A model generated the notes under the pieces. That model was not told the origin of the DNA and did no database searches. It was given only the letters and a program-made list of their open reading frames with translations. Source: JASHPR01 sp963833885 (GTDB lineage Bacteria; Actinomycetota; Actinomycetes; Streptosporangiales; Streptosporangiaceae). Taken from it: a stretch of DNA of 64,000 nucleotides. This document shows positions 33,341-42,751 of the stretch, one piece after another (the stretch's first letter is position 1; each line of letters starts with the position of its first letter). The translations under genes were made by a program, and so were the position numbers. Location: the NCBI GenBank assembly GCA_963833885.1, contig CAWHZU010000028.1, positions 62,001 through 126,000 of the forward strand. Reading direction: 5' to 3'.

Positions 33341-33486
33341 CGTTTGGGAATGCTTTGCAGGTCAGTATGACGTTGGCGAGGTTGGTGTAGCCATGTGGTG
33401 ATGGCCGAAGCTGACGCTGACGGTTCGTCGGATTCGACGATGGATCACCCGGCCGCCGATGGTTACCGGGCGATGGCTTTGGCTCA

Positions 33487-35091
33487 TCACCCGCGCGGCC
33501 TGCGGATGGCCGACAGCTGCAGCAGGGCGGCGAGCCGGGCGCGGGAATCCTCCAGGTCCAGGCCGCTGACCTCGCAGATGCGGCGCAGCCGGTAGCGGAA
33601 CGTGTTGGGGTGCACGTGCACATCGGCCGCGGCCCGGCCAACGTCACCGAAGGCCTCCAGGTACGCGCGCAGCGAGCCGGTCAGCTCGGTACCGTTCTCG
33701 GCGTCATAGCTGATCAGCCGCGCTATCGGCCCGTAGGAGCGGTCGTCGTCGTCCTCGAGGACCTCCCCGAGCCGGTCCAGCACGGCCTCCAGGTATACGT
33801 CGTCCAGCCGGGCGGCGCGGCCGCACGGGCTGGTGTCGCGGAGCACCCGGACCGTGCGCTCGGCGTCAGACCGTGCCCGGGCCAGTCCCGGCAGGGACTG
33901 AGCGGGCCCGCCGACGCCGATGACGACCGGGTCCCGGTGCCCGATCCGGGCCACGAAGCTGGCGGCCACGGCGCAGATGCGGCTGGCCGCCTCGGCCGGG
34001 TCACAGTGCCCGGCGGGGACCACGGCGTAGACGAGGCGGCCGATCCTGGCGATGGCGGCGTCGGCGTGAATCGCGCCCAGGTGCAGGGTGAGGGCATCGG
34101 CCAACCGCTGGCTGGCCGACTCGAGCCCGGCGCCCTGCGCACCGAGCGGCTGGCAAGCCAGAACGCATAGCGGGCCGGCGGGCAGGCCGAGACGGATCGC
34201 CGCCTGGTGCGCGGCGGCACCGCCGGCCAGCACGGATTCCAGGAGGTCCGCGCTGAGCTGCCGGGCCAGGTCGGTCGAGTTGCGCTGATGCAGCATGTGC
34301 AGCGCGGCGAGCCCGGCGACCTCGCTCAGGGCCTGCATCCGCTCATCGGACAAGGGCCCCCTGACCGCGAACCACAGCGATCCCAGCACCTCCTGGCCGG
34401 CGTGGACCGCCACCGCGACCCGTGGCAGCTGGTCCGGGTCGAGGCCCGGCATGTAGACCGGGCGCCTGCTCCGGTACAGCTCGCGGAAGATCCCGCGTTC
34501 CTCCAGCATCTGCCGGTACCGCTGCGGCACCTGCCGGCCGAGTACGGTCTCGATCCGGCTGGTGTCGGCCTCTTCCTGGCCGCCGGAGAACGCGAGCACC
34601 CGCGAGGACCGGTCTTCGACCGTCACCGGGGCGTCCACCAGCGCGCTGATCGCGTTGGCGAACGCGAACAAGTCGCCGGCTGGGCTGCCCGCCAGGTCAT
34701 CGGCGCTGGTCGCGGTCCAGCGGTCGAGCAGCGTGCGGAGCAGCGCGGCGACCTGGAACCACGACGCGGCCCTGGTCAGGCCCAGCAGCGGCACTCCGTG
34801 CACGCGCACGGCCTCGCGCAGCTCGGCGCTGACCCGCTCGGGCGCCTTCACGACCAGGGCTGCGGCGTGCAGCTTGCCCAGCCGCCGGATCAGGTCGCCC
34901 GTCGCGGCCTGGGTGGCGACGCCCACGCCGAGCACCAGCTCGCCCGGCGATATCAGCAGGTCATCGTTGGCGTCGAAGATCGTCGCGCCAGTAACTTCAG
35001 CGTCAAGCGACCCTGGTGCCTCGATGACCTCAAGCAGCGTCGTGCCGAGATCCTCCACCAGGCGCTGCAATCGGACCCCAGGCACCTTCAT
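33487..35091 (-). CDS. PucR-family transcriptional regulator
   Basis: The 534-residue protein has the full PucR layout: an N-terminal PucR ligand domain (about residues 5-125; LLEVIEAPGSLDAEVTG ... ELVLGVGV), a central GAF/GGDEF-like region (about 270-400) and the C-terminal HTH (AAADVHVHPNTFRYRLRRIC, about 495). ATG at 35091 is preferred over an in-frame TTG eight codons earlier. It lies between the peptide importer operon (downstream, same strand) and the divergent deacylase operon (196-bp spacer), the ideal position to control both in response to a D-amino-acid or peptide signal. This role is inferred. Confidence 0.9.
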   Translation of the reverse strand: MKVPGVRLQRLVEDLGTTLLEVIEAPGSLDAEVTGATIFDANDDLLISPGELVLGVGVATQAATGDLIRRLGKLHAAALVVKAPERVSAELREAVRVHGVPLLGLTRAASWFQVAALLRTLLDRWTATSADDLAGSPAGDLFAFANAISALVDAPVTVEDRSSRVLAFSGGQEEADTSRIETVLGRQVPQRYRQMLEERGIFRELYRSRRPVYMPGLDPDQLPRVAVAVHAGQEVLGSLWFAVRGPLSDERMQALSEVAGLAALHMLHQRNSTDLARQLSADLLESVLAGGAAAHQAAIRLGLPAGPLCVLACQPLGAQGAGLESASQRLADALTLHLGAIHADAAIARIGRLVYAVVPAGHCDPAEAASRICAVAASFVARIGHRDPVVIGVGGPAQSLPGLARARSDAERTVRVLRDTSPCGRAARLDDVYLEAVLDRLGEVLEDDDDRSYGPIARLISYDAENGTELTGSLRAYLEAFGDVGRAAADVHVHPNTFRYRLRRICEVSGLDLEDSRARLAALLQLSAIRRPRG

Positions 35092-35287
35092 ACCCGAGTT
35101 CCCCACCTTGTCCAAGATACGGAGGTCTGAGCCGATCAGTCCAGGTCAGGCTGGGTTTTGCCGCACCCGATATGACCGGCTTGCCCGCGGGCCCCGGCCC
35201 GCCCTGGTGGGGAATTCCAATCGGCGCGCCGTCGCTTGGTGCCGCGCTACCTAGCCAGGGCCAGGTGGGATCGCCGAGCCTTGGCGC

Positions 35288-36889
35288 ATGAGCCAGCGAA
35301 TTGTCATCCGCGGCGGCACAGTCGCGGACGGCAGTGGCGGCTCACTGCAGGCCGGCGATGTGGTCCTCGAGGGCGACCGCATTGCCGGCATCGTCCCGCG
35401 GGGAACGCCGATTGACGGCGACGAGATCGATGCCGCCGGCATGGTGGTGGCGCCCGGGTTTGTCAACGTGCTCAGCCACGCCTATTACAGCCTGCAACTC
35501 GATCCGCGCGGCCTGTCCGACCTGCGTCAAGGCGTTACAACGCTGGTGTTCGGCGAGGGCTGGTCACTCGGGCCGTGCTCGGAGCAGATGATCCGGAAGG
35601 CCGAGCGGGACGCCCCCGACGGAGTCCGGGCCGCCTGGCCGCGCCTGGCGCACGCGCTGGAAGCGCTCGAGGCCAGCGGGCTCGCCGTCAACGTGGCCAG
35701 TTTCGTGGGCGCACACAACCTGCGTGAGCTCTCGGCCGCGGACGACGACCGCCCGCTGACGTTGGCCGAGAAAGACCGGGCTTGCGGCATCCTCGCCGAG
35801 GAACTGGCCGACGGCGCCCTGGGCGTCGGGTCGGCCCTGATCTACCCGCCCGGGTGCTTCGCCGACACCAGAGAGCTCTCGGCCTGGTGCGAAGTCGTCG
35901 CGCGGCAGGACGGCCTCTATATCTCGCACATGCGCAGCGAGGGCTGCCGGCTGCTGGAGTCGCTGGATGAGCTGACCGGGCTGGCGGCCGCGACCGGCGT
36001 GCGGGCGGAGGTGTACCACCTCAAGGCGGCGGGCCGCGACAACTGGCACAAGATGCGGGCCGCCCTGGACCGGATCGAGCAGGCCAGAGCCAGAGGCCTG
36101 CAGGTCACGGCCGATATCTACCCCTACACGGCCGGCATGACCTCGCTGAGCGCGTGCATCCCGCCCCGCTACCACGACGGAGGCGTGGCCGCGCTGCGTG
36201 ACCGGCTGGCCGATCCCGTCGTGCGGGCCGACATCGCGCGCGACATCGTGGTGGACTCCGGAACCTGGGAGAACCTGTACCTGGCCGCGGGCGGCGCGAG
36301 CGGCATCCTGCTGCTGGGCGGGCTTGAAGCGGCCGACGCGCCCCATCTTGGCGCCACACTCGCGCAAGCGGCCGAGGAAGAGAGCAGGGACCCGGTGGAC
36401 CTGCTCCTGGACCTCGTGGCGGGCGCACCGCAGCTGCTGGCTGCCTACTTCATCATCGATGAGGACAACCTGCGGGCGGCCCTCACCCGGTCCTGGGTGG
36501 CGATCTGCTCGGACTCCGAGGCCCCGGCCACCGAGGGCCGGTTTCTGGCCACGCCCACTCACCCGCGCGCCTACGGCAGCTTCGCCCGCGTGCTCGGCCG
36601 CTACGCCCGCGACGAGCGGCTGCTGCCGCTGCCCGAGGCGGTGCGGCGCATGACCGCGCTGCCGGCCGAGACGCTCCGGCTGCACCGCCGTGGCCGGATC
36701 GCCCCCGGCTACGCCGCCGACATCGCAGTCTTCGATCCCGACACCGTCGCCGACTACGCCACCTACGACGCACCGCACCGCTATGCCCGGGGCGTGGCGC
36801 ACGTGATCGTGAACGGAGTCCCTGAGATCCGGGACGGAACCGTCAACGCCGTGGCCGCCGGGCGCGCCCTGCGGCGGGGAGCTGCCTAA
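35288..36889 (+). CDS. N-acyl-D-amino-acid deacylase-like amidohydrolase
   Basis: The 533-residue protein has the composite amidohydrolase layout of D-aminoacylases: an N-terminal beta part (VIRGGTVADGSGGSLQAGDV), a barrel and a C-terminal beta part (RGRIAPGYAADIAVFDPDTV). Cys97 aligns with the metal-bridging Cys of D-aminoacylase, and YHLKAAGRDNWHKM with its second metal region. The usual PGF(I/V)DxHxH motif reads PGFVNVLSH, so the first His is Leu62 and only His64 remains. It probably releases D-amino acids from N-acyl or dipeptide forms, but this substitution makes the activity uncertain. Its stop and the next start share TAATG. Confidence 0.85.
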   Translation: MSQRIVIRGGTVADGSGGSLQAGDVVLEGDRIAGIVPRGTPIDGDEIDAAGMVVAPGFVNVLSHAYYSLQLDPRGLSDLRQGVTTLVFGEGWSLGPCSEQMIRKAERDAPDGVRAAWPRLAHALEALEASGLAVNVASFVGAHNLRELSAADDDRPLTLAEKDRACGILAEELADGALGVGSALIYPPGCFADTRELSAWCEVVARQDGLYISHMRSEGCRLLESLDELTGLAAATGVRAEVYHLKAAGRDNWHKMRAALDRIEQARARGLQVTADIYPYTAGMTSLSACIPPRYHDGGVAALRDRLADPVVRADIARDIVVDSGTWENLYLAAGGASGILLLGGLEAADAPHLGATLAQAAEEESRDPVDLLLDLVAGAPQLLAAYFIIDEDNLRAALTRSWVAICSDSEAPATEGRFLATPTHPRAYGSFARVLGRYARDERLLPLPEAVRRMTALPAETLRLHRRGRIAPGYAADIAVFDPDTVADYATYDAPHRYARGVAHVIVNGVPEIRDGTVNAVAAGRALRRGAA

Positions 36890-38040
36890 TGCAATCACCG
36901 ATCGCGCAGCCGGGGCTGGTCGCCGAGTTTGCGGCCCGGCTGCCCGCCATGCTCGACGAGCTGGCCGACCTCGTGCGGTGCGAGTCGCCATCCGGCGACG
37001 TTGCCGCGCTGGAGCGCAGCGCCGAGGCCGTCGCCGCCCTCGGCCAGCGGCTGACCGGATGCGCTCCCGAGGTCATCGCGGACGCCGGCCCCACGCACCT
37101 GCGCTGGACGTTCGGCGCTGGCCCGCGCCGGGTGCTGCTGGTCGGCCACCACGACACGGTCTGGCCGCTCGGCTCGCTGGAGGATCACCCGTGGTCGGTG
37201 GCTGACGGAGTGGCGCGCGGCCCTGGGTGCCTCGACATGAAGGCCGGGCTCGTGCAGATGTTCCACGCGCTGAGTGTGCTGGAGGACACCGATGGCGTGA
37301 CCGTCCTGGTGAACGGGGACGAGGAAGTCGGCTCCCGGACGTCGAGCGGCCTGATCGAGGAGGCGGCCCGCCAGTCCCCGGCTGCGCTGGTGCTGGAGAT
37401 GGCGGCGGACGACGGAGCTGTGAAGACGGCCCGCAAGGGCGTCTCCCTGTACGAGATGCAGGTTTCCGGCCGGGCGGCCCACGCAGGCCTGGAGCCCGAG
37501 CGCGGGATCAACGCGAGCATCGAGGCAGCGCACCTGGTCCTGGACATCGCCGAGCTGGGTGACCCGGCGCTCGGCACGACCGTCACGCCGACCCTGCTGC
37601 GTTCCGGCACCGCGGCGAACGTGGTCCCGGCCAGGGCGACGCTGGCCGTGGACGTCCGGGCGGCCAGCCTCGCCGAGCAGCACCGGGTCGACGCGGCGCT
37701 GCGGCGGCTCAGCGCGGTGCTGCCGGGTGCCGCTGTCGTCGCGGAGCCGGGTCCCGCGTGCCCGCCGATGGAGCCCGCCGCGTCGGCCGGCCTCTTCGCG
37801 ACCGCGCAGCGCGTGGCCGCCCTGCTCGGGCTGGAGCCGCTGCGCGGCGTTGCCGTTGGCGGCGCGTCCGACGGGAACCGGACGGCCGGCGTCGGCACCC
37901 CCACCCTGGACGGCCTCGGAGCCGTGGGCGGCGGTCCGCATGCCGACCGCGAGCATGTCAACACGGCTCTCATGCCCGAGCGCACCGCCCTGCTCGCGGC
38001 TCTCGTGACGGAGCTCCTCGGATCTGGCGGTGCCACATGA
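36889..38040 (+). CDS. M20-family metallohydrolase (carboxypeptidase G2/desuccinylase-like)
   Basis: The 383-residue protein has the M20 di-zinc motifs: VGHHDTVWPLG (His88, catalytic Asp90), GPGCLDMKAG (bridging Asp116), NGDEEVGS (catalytic Glu145, ligand Glu146) and a late GVGTPTLDGLGAVGGGPHADREH (ligand His). The dimerisation domain with RKGVSLYEMQVSGRAAHAGL lies between. In the known D- to L-amino-acid route, an M20 enzyme removes succinate from the N-succinyl-L-amino acid. Its ATG is coupled to the deacylase stop (TAATG) and its own stop to the GNAT start (ATGA). Confidence 0.9.
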   Translation: MQSPIAQPGLVAEFAARLPAMLDELADLVRCESPSGDVAALERSAEAVAALGQRLTGCAPEVIADAGPTHLRWTFGAGPRRVLLVGHHDTVWPLGSLEDHPWSVADGVARGPGCLDMKAGLVQMFHALSVLEDTDGVTVLVNGDEEVGSRTSSGLIEEAARQSPAALVLEMAADDGAVKTARKGVSLYEMQVSGRAAHAGLEPERGINASIEAAHLVLDIAELGDPALGTTVTPTLLRSGTAANVVPARATLAVDVRAASLAEQHRVDAALRRLSAVLPGAAVVAEPGPACPPMEPAASAGLFATAQRVAALLGLEPLRGVAVGGASDGNRTAGVGTPTLDGLGAVGGGPHADREHVNTALMPERTALLAALVTELLGSGGAT

Positions 38041-38969
38041 GCGAGGTGGCGGCTCCGCCGCAGAGCCTGCGGGTGATCGATTCCGCAGCCCAGGCGGCTG
38101 AAGCCGCGGCCCGCGCGAGCGGTGTGCAGATCAGGGAACTGGCCGAGGTGGACGACCTGCAGCGGCTGTGCGTGCTCGTCGACGAGATCTGGCATCCCGA
38201 ACCGACCAACCCGCCGGTGACCGCCGAGTTCCTGCGCGCGCTCGCCTACGCGGGCAACTACGTGACCGGCGCGTTTGCCGGCGATCAGCTGGTGGGGATT
38301 TGCGTCGGCTTTTTCGCCTCACCTGCCGAGCACGCCATGCATTCGCACATCGCCGGCGTGTCCCTGCGGCTGCCGGGCAGGCACGTGGGCTTCGCGCTCA
38401 AGCTGCATCAGCGCGCGTGGGCGCTGTCCCGCGACGTCACGACGATTGCCTGGACGTTCGACCCGCTGGTATGCCGCAACGCCTATTTCAACATCGTGAA
38501 GCTCGGAGCCGCGGCCGCCGAGTACCTGCCCGACTTCTACGGCGCGATGGATGATCTCATCAACGCGGGCGATGACAGCGACCGGCTGCTCGCGGTCTGG
38601 CCGCTGGCCGCCGACTCGGTGGTCAGCGCCAGCCAGGGCGCAGGTCCGGCCGCCGACGCGTCCCGGCTGCGCGCGGCCGGTGCCGCCGTGGCCCTGGACA
38701 TGGACGCGGACGGCCTGCCCGCGATCCGCGACGCCGACCCCCGCGCGGGCACCGTGCTAATCCGGGTGCCGCTCGACATCGAGACCGTCCGGCGTCAGCA
38801 CGAGACGGTCGCCCGCCGGTGGCGGCACGCCGTCCGGCAGGTACTCGGCGGCTTGATGAGCGAAGGAGCCAGGGTGGCCGGATTCGACCGTTCAGGCTGG
38901 TATGTCGTGCAGCGCAGTGTCGCAGACGGGCACTCAGCCAGTCCCTCAGCGAGGAAGGAAGGATCATGA
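38037..38969 (+). CDS. GNAT-family N-acyltransferase linked to the racemase (COG3375-like)
   Basis: The 310-residue protein has a GNAT-like core: VQIRELAEVDDLQRLCVLVDEIW, then GNYVTGAFAGDQLVGICVGFF and SHIAGVSLRLPGRHVGFALKLHQRAWAL in place of the acetyl-CoA P-loop. A C-terminal extension follows. Proteins of this type sit next to N-acylamino-acid racemases, where one is known to transfer succinyl from succinyl-CoA to D-amino acids. It overlaps the M20 gene by ATGA (38037-38040) and the racemase start by ATGA (38966-38969), so all three are made together. Confidence 0.82.
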   Translation: MSEVAAPPQSLRVIDSAAQAAEAAARASGVQIRELAEVDDLQRLCVLVDEIWHPEPTNPPVTAEFLRALAYAGNYVTGAFAGDQLVGICVGFFASPAEHAMHSHIAGVSLRLPGRHVGFALKLHQRAWALSRDVTTIAWTFDPLVCRNAYFNIVKLGAAAAEYLPDFYGAMDDLINAGDDSDRLLAVWPLAADSVVSASQGAGPAADASRLRAAGAAVALDMDADGLPAIRDADPRAGTVLIRVPLDIETVRRQHETVARRWRHAVRQVLGGLMSEGARVAGFDRSGWYVVQRSVADGHSASPSARKEGS

Positions 38970-40078
38970 AGATCACCGGGGTCGAGCTTCGGCGGATCGC
39001 CATGCCGCTGGTCGCGCCGTTCCGGACGTCCTTCGGCACCGAATCAGCCCGGGACATCCTGCTCGTCCGCGTGGTCACCCCGGACGGTGAGGGCTGGGGC
39101 GAGTGCGTGGCCATGCACGAGCCGCTTTACAGCTCGGAGTATGTCGACGGTGCCATCGAGGTACTGACGCGCTTCCTGATTCCGGCGCTCGGCGCCCTCG
39201 ATGACGTGGATGCGAGCGCGGTGGGGCCGGCGCTCAGCCCGTTCAAGGGTCACCTGATGGCCAAGGCCGCGCTCGAAGCGGCCGTGCTGGACGCCGAGCT
39301 CCGGGCGGCGGGCATGCCGCTGGCCCGCTACCTGGGCGCCACCCAGAGTCGCGTCGCCTGCGGCGTCTCCGTGGGCATCATGGAGACCGTGCCGCAGCTG
39401 ATCGACGCCGTGGCCGGCTACCTGGACCAGGGCTACCAGCGGGTCAAGCTGAAGATCGAGCAGGGCTGGGACGTCGGGCCGGTACGAGCGGTCCGGGAGA
39501 GATTCAGCGACATCCTGCTCCAGGTGGACGCGAACGCCGCCTACTCCCTGGGCGAGGCGCGGCAGCTGGCCAAGCTGGACCCCTTCGACCTGCTGCTCAT
39601 CGAGCAGCCACTCGCCGAGGACGACCTGCGCGGCCACGCCGAGCTGGCCCGCATGCTGCGCACGCCGATATGCCTGGACGAGTCGATCACGTCCGCCCGC
39701 GCGGCGGCCGACGCCATCGCGCTGGGCGCCTGCCGGATCGTGAACATCAAGCCGGGCCGGGTCGGCGGCTACCTCGAGGCCCGCCGGGTGCACGACGTCT
39801 GTGCCGCGCATGACGTACCGGTCTGGTGCGGCGGCATGCTGGAGACCGGCATTGGCCGGGCGGCCAACCTGGCGCTCGCCGCGCTCCCGGGGTTCGTCCT
39901 GCCGGGCGATACCTCAGGGTCCTCGCGGTACTACCACCAGGACATCACCCCGCCGTTCGTCCTGGCAGACGGCTACCTGGCGGTTCCCAACGGCCCGGGC
40001 ATTGGCGTCGAGCCCATCGCGGAGATACTCGACTCGGTCACCACGAGCAAGCAGTGGCTGCCTAATTCCGGCGGGTGA
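38966..40078 (+). CDS. Enolase-superfamily N-acylamino-acid racemase/o-succinylbenzoate synthase-like
   Basis: The 370-residue protein has the MLE-subgroup active site: KxK catalytic lysines Lys161 and Lys163 (RVKLKIEQG), metal ligands Asp188 (QVDANAAY), Glu213 (LIEQPLAEDD) and Asp238 (CLDESI), and the opposite-face Lys262 (NIKPGRVGG). Sequence alone does not separate MenC (menaquinone) from N-succinylamino-acid racemase. The neighbours decide it: a GNAT and an M20 hydrolase, and no other men gene. ATG 38966 overlaps the GNAT stop and has GAGGAAGGAAGG upstream. Last gene of the operon. Confidence 0.9.
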   Translation: MKITGVELRRIAMPLVAPFRTSFGTESARDILLVRVVTPDGEGWGECVAMHEPLYSSEYVDGAIEVLTRFLIPALGALDDVDASAVGPALSPFKGHLMAKAALEAAVLDAELRAAGMPLARYLGATQSRVACGVSVGIMETVPQLIDAVAGYLDQGYQRVKLKIEQGWDVGPVRAVRERFSDILLQVDANAAYSLGEARQLAKLDPFDLLLIEQPLAEDDLRGHAELARMLRTPICLDESITSARAAADAIALGACRIVNIKPGRVGGYLEARRVHDVCAAHDVPVWCGGMLETGIGRAANLALAALPGFVLPGDTSGSSRYYHQDITPPFVLADGYLAVPNGPGIGVEPIAEILDSVTTSKQWLPNSGG

Positions 40079-40158
40079 ATTGAACGGGCCCACTGCTGAA
40101 CGCCAGCGCCGGCCTGGCCGTTGCCCTGGCCTATACCGGAGCGCCCGCCGCGGCTAGG

Positions 40159-42634
40159 GTGACCGCTGTGAGGCGGTCACCGGTGGCCGGCGTGGCGGAA
40201 GGCATGCATGGCTTCCCAGTCGCGCTGACCAGTTTCGTGGGCAGGGCTCAGCCGGTGGCGGAGATCTCCGATCGGCTGAGTCAGTGTCGCCTGGTGACGG
40301 TGACCGGGCCGGGCGGCGCCGGGAAGACGCGGCTGGCCGGCGAGGTAGCAAGGCGGGTGGCCGGCCGGTTCGCCGACGGGGTGTGCCTGGCGGAACTGGC
40401 GGCGGTCCAGGACCCAGCAGAGGTGACGGCCGCGGTGGCCGCCGCGCTGGGCATCCGCGACCTGCCCGCGGTGGCGGCGGCCGACGCGCTGGCCGGTGCG
40501 CTCTCCCGGCGGCAGCTGCTGCTGGTGCTGGACAACTGCGAGCAGGTGATCGGGGCCGCCGCGGAGCTGTGCGGCAGGCTGCTGCTCGGCGCTGACGACG
40601 TGCGGGTGCTGGCCACGAGCCGGGAGCCGCTGCGGATCGCCGGGGAAGCGCGGTACCGGCTGGAGCCGCTGACGCTGCCCGATCCCGATAGCCCGCCCGC
40701 CGCGCCCGAATGCGAGGCGGTGACGTTGTTCACGGACCGTGCCGCGCAGGCGGATCCGGGTTTCGCGCTGGACGAGACGAGCTGGGCGACGGTAGCCAGG
40801 CTGGTGGCAAGGCTGGACGGGATGCCGCTCGCGATCGAGCTGGCCGCGGCGCGGGTGGACGCGCTCGGCGTGGCCCAGCTGCTGGAGCGGATCGACGACC
40901 GGTTCGAGCTGCTGACCGACGGTGACCGGCTGGCCGAGCAACGGCAGCGGTCGCTGGCAGCCACGGTGCACTGGAGCTACCGGCTGCTCGACGACTTCGA
41001 GCGGCGCGTGTTCCGCGCCGTGTCGGTGTTTCCGGGACCGTTCACCCTGGAGGGAGCCGAGGCGGTCGCGGGAGCCCGGCGCCGGGCGGGCGGTGCTGCG
41101 GCTGGTGGACTGCTCGCTGCTGGTCCCGCCGCGCGTTGATCCGGACGGCCGGACCCGGTACGCGATGCTGGAGACGCTGCGCGCCTACGCGGCCGGCCTG
41201 CTCGCCCGGGCCGGCGAAGACGGCGAAGCCGCGGCCGCGCTGTCCGCTTACGCGAAGGACGTGGCCGGCGAGGCCTTCATCGGGCTGCACACCGGCACCA
41301 TGGAGGTGGCCAGCCTGCGGCATCTTGACGCCGAGGATGCCACCCTGAGCCGCGCGCTGATCTGGGCCATGGACCACGACCCCGGCGCGGCGCTGCGGCT
41401 CGCGCTCGCCCTGGAGCCCTGGTGGCAGATCCGGGGTCGGCTGGCCAGCCAGGCACGGCTGCTGGCCGCGGCCGCCGAGTACGCCGCGCCCGGCAGCGAC
41501 GAGTGGTGCGGCGCGCTGCTCATCCTCGGACAGGCCGCGAGCCAGTCCGGCGATGCGGCCGCAGCGCTGGAGCATTTCACCCTGGTCCGCGACGTGGTCG
41601 ACGATCCCGCGCGGCCGGCATCGCCGTTGCGGCCGCTGATCTTGTCTATGTGCCTGGACGGCAGGTCGGGGACGCTATCAGCCATGGGCCGGGTTGCCGA
41701 GGCGGTCGATGACAGCCGCCGGGCGCTTGAGCTGGCCCGGGAGACCGGCCTGCCCGGAGCGGAGGCGCTGGCCCTGGCCTGTCTCAGCGTCGTCACCTGG
41801 CACGGCGGCGACCGGGACGGCGCCTTCCGGCTCGCGCGCCAGGCACAGCAGCTCCCCGGCGACGTCGCCGGCGCGGTGCAGCGGGGACTCGGCCAGATCA
41901 TCACGATGGTCCTGGCCGAGGCCGGCGATATGGCCGCAGCGGAGGAGGCCTGCACCGCGGGGCTGGCCTCGAGCCGGGCGGTGGGTGACCTGACGAGCCT
42001 GGCCGGGCAGCTGTGGAACCGGGTGATCCTGGACCTGAAGGCACACCGCACCGGCGACGCGGCGGCGCACCTGCGCGAGGAACTCGAGATCGCCACGCAG
42101 ACCGCGGTGCGGCCCATGGTGCTCGCTGGCCTGGATTGCTGCGGTCAACTGTGCGTCGCCACCCGGCGCCCCGCCGAGGCGGTCACGGTGTGGGCGGCAA
42201 TGTCCGAGCTCGGCTTTCCCGGGCCGCTCCCGTTCCCGCGGTTGAACATGGGCCGCCGGGACGAGCTGCTGCGGAAGGCACGGGACCTGCTCGGGGAGGC
42301 CGAGACGCGGGCTGCCGAGCGGCGGGGCGCGGCCATGAGCCTGGCCACCGCGGCCGAGTACGCCCTCATGCTCGCCGCCGCTGAGCCGCAGCCGCCCGGT
42401 GCGCCCGGTGCGGCCGACGCGGCCGACGCGGTGCCGGGTCTGGCCTTGCTCAGCCCCCGGGAACGGGAACTGGTGACCCTGGTCGCGCAGGGCCGCACCG
42501 ACGCGCAGATCGCCGCCCAGCTGTACATCACCGGGCGAACCGTCAGCTCCCACCTGGACCGGATCCGGGACAAAACCGGCTGCCGGCGTCGCGCCGACCT
42601 CACCCGCCTCGCACTCGGCGCGGGCCTCGTCTGA
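40159..42634 (+). pseudogene. LuxR-family ATPase regulator split by a frameshift
   Basis: Two frames together make one typical about 820-residue AAA-type LuxR regulator. The first (40159-41139) holds the LTSFVGR opening, Walker A GPGGAGKTR, a LVLDNCEQV Walker B and the GMPLAIELAAARV helix. The second, usable from about 41075 to 42634, holds LRLVDCSLL, TPR-like helices and a C-terminal LuxR HTH (LLSPRERELVTLVAQGRTDAQ). Coding sense jumps by +1 within the run GCGGGAGCCCGGCGCCGGGCGG near 41070-41088. Either the gene is broken, it is now two proteins (a GTG near 41091 could start the second), or it is a base-call error in a GC run. It follows the racemase by 80 bp. Confidence 0.8.
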
Positions 42635-42751
42635 CCCGAGCCGCCACCCCGCCGTGTGGGTGATTCCACCCCTGCCGCGGCCCGGGCCGGAGGGGCGAAC
42701 CTGCTGACAGATGGCCAGACCAGCCGATGCCAACAGGTGAGGAATCAGGCG

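Noticed and set aside
38966..40078. menC (o-succinylbenzoate synthase) assignment
   Set aside because: The active site cannot distinguish it, but no other menaquinone gene is present and the GNAT/M20 neighbours favour the racemase.
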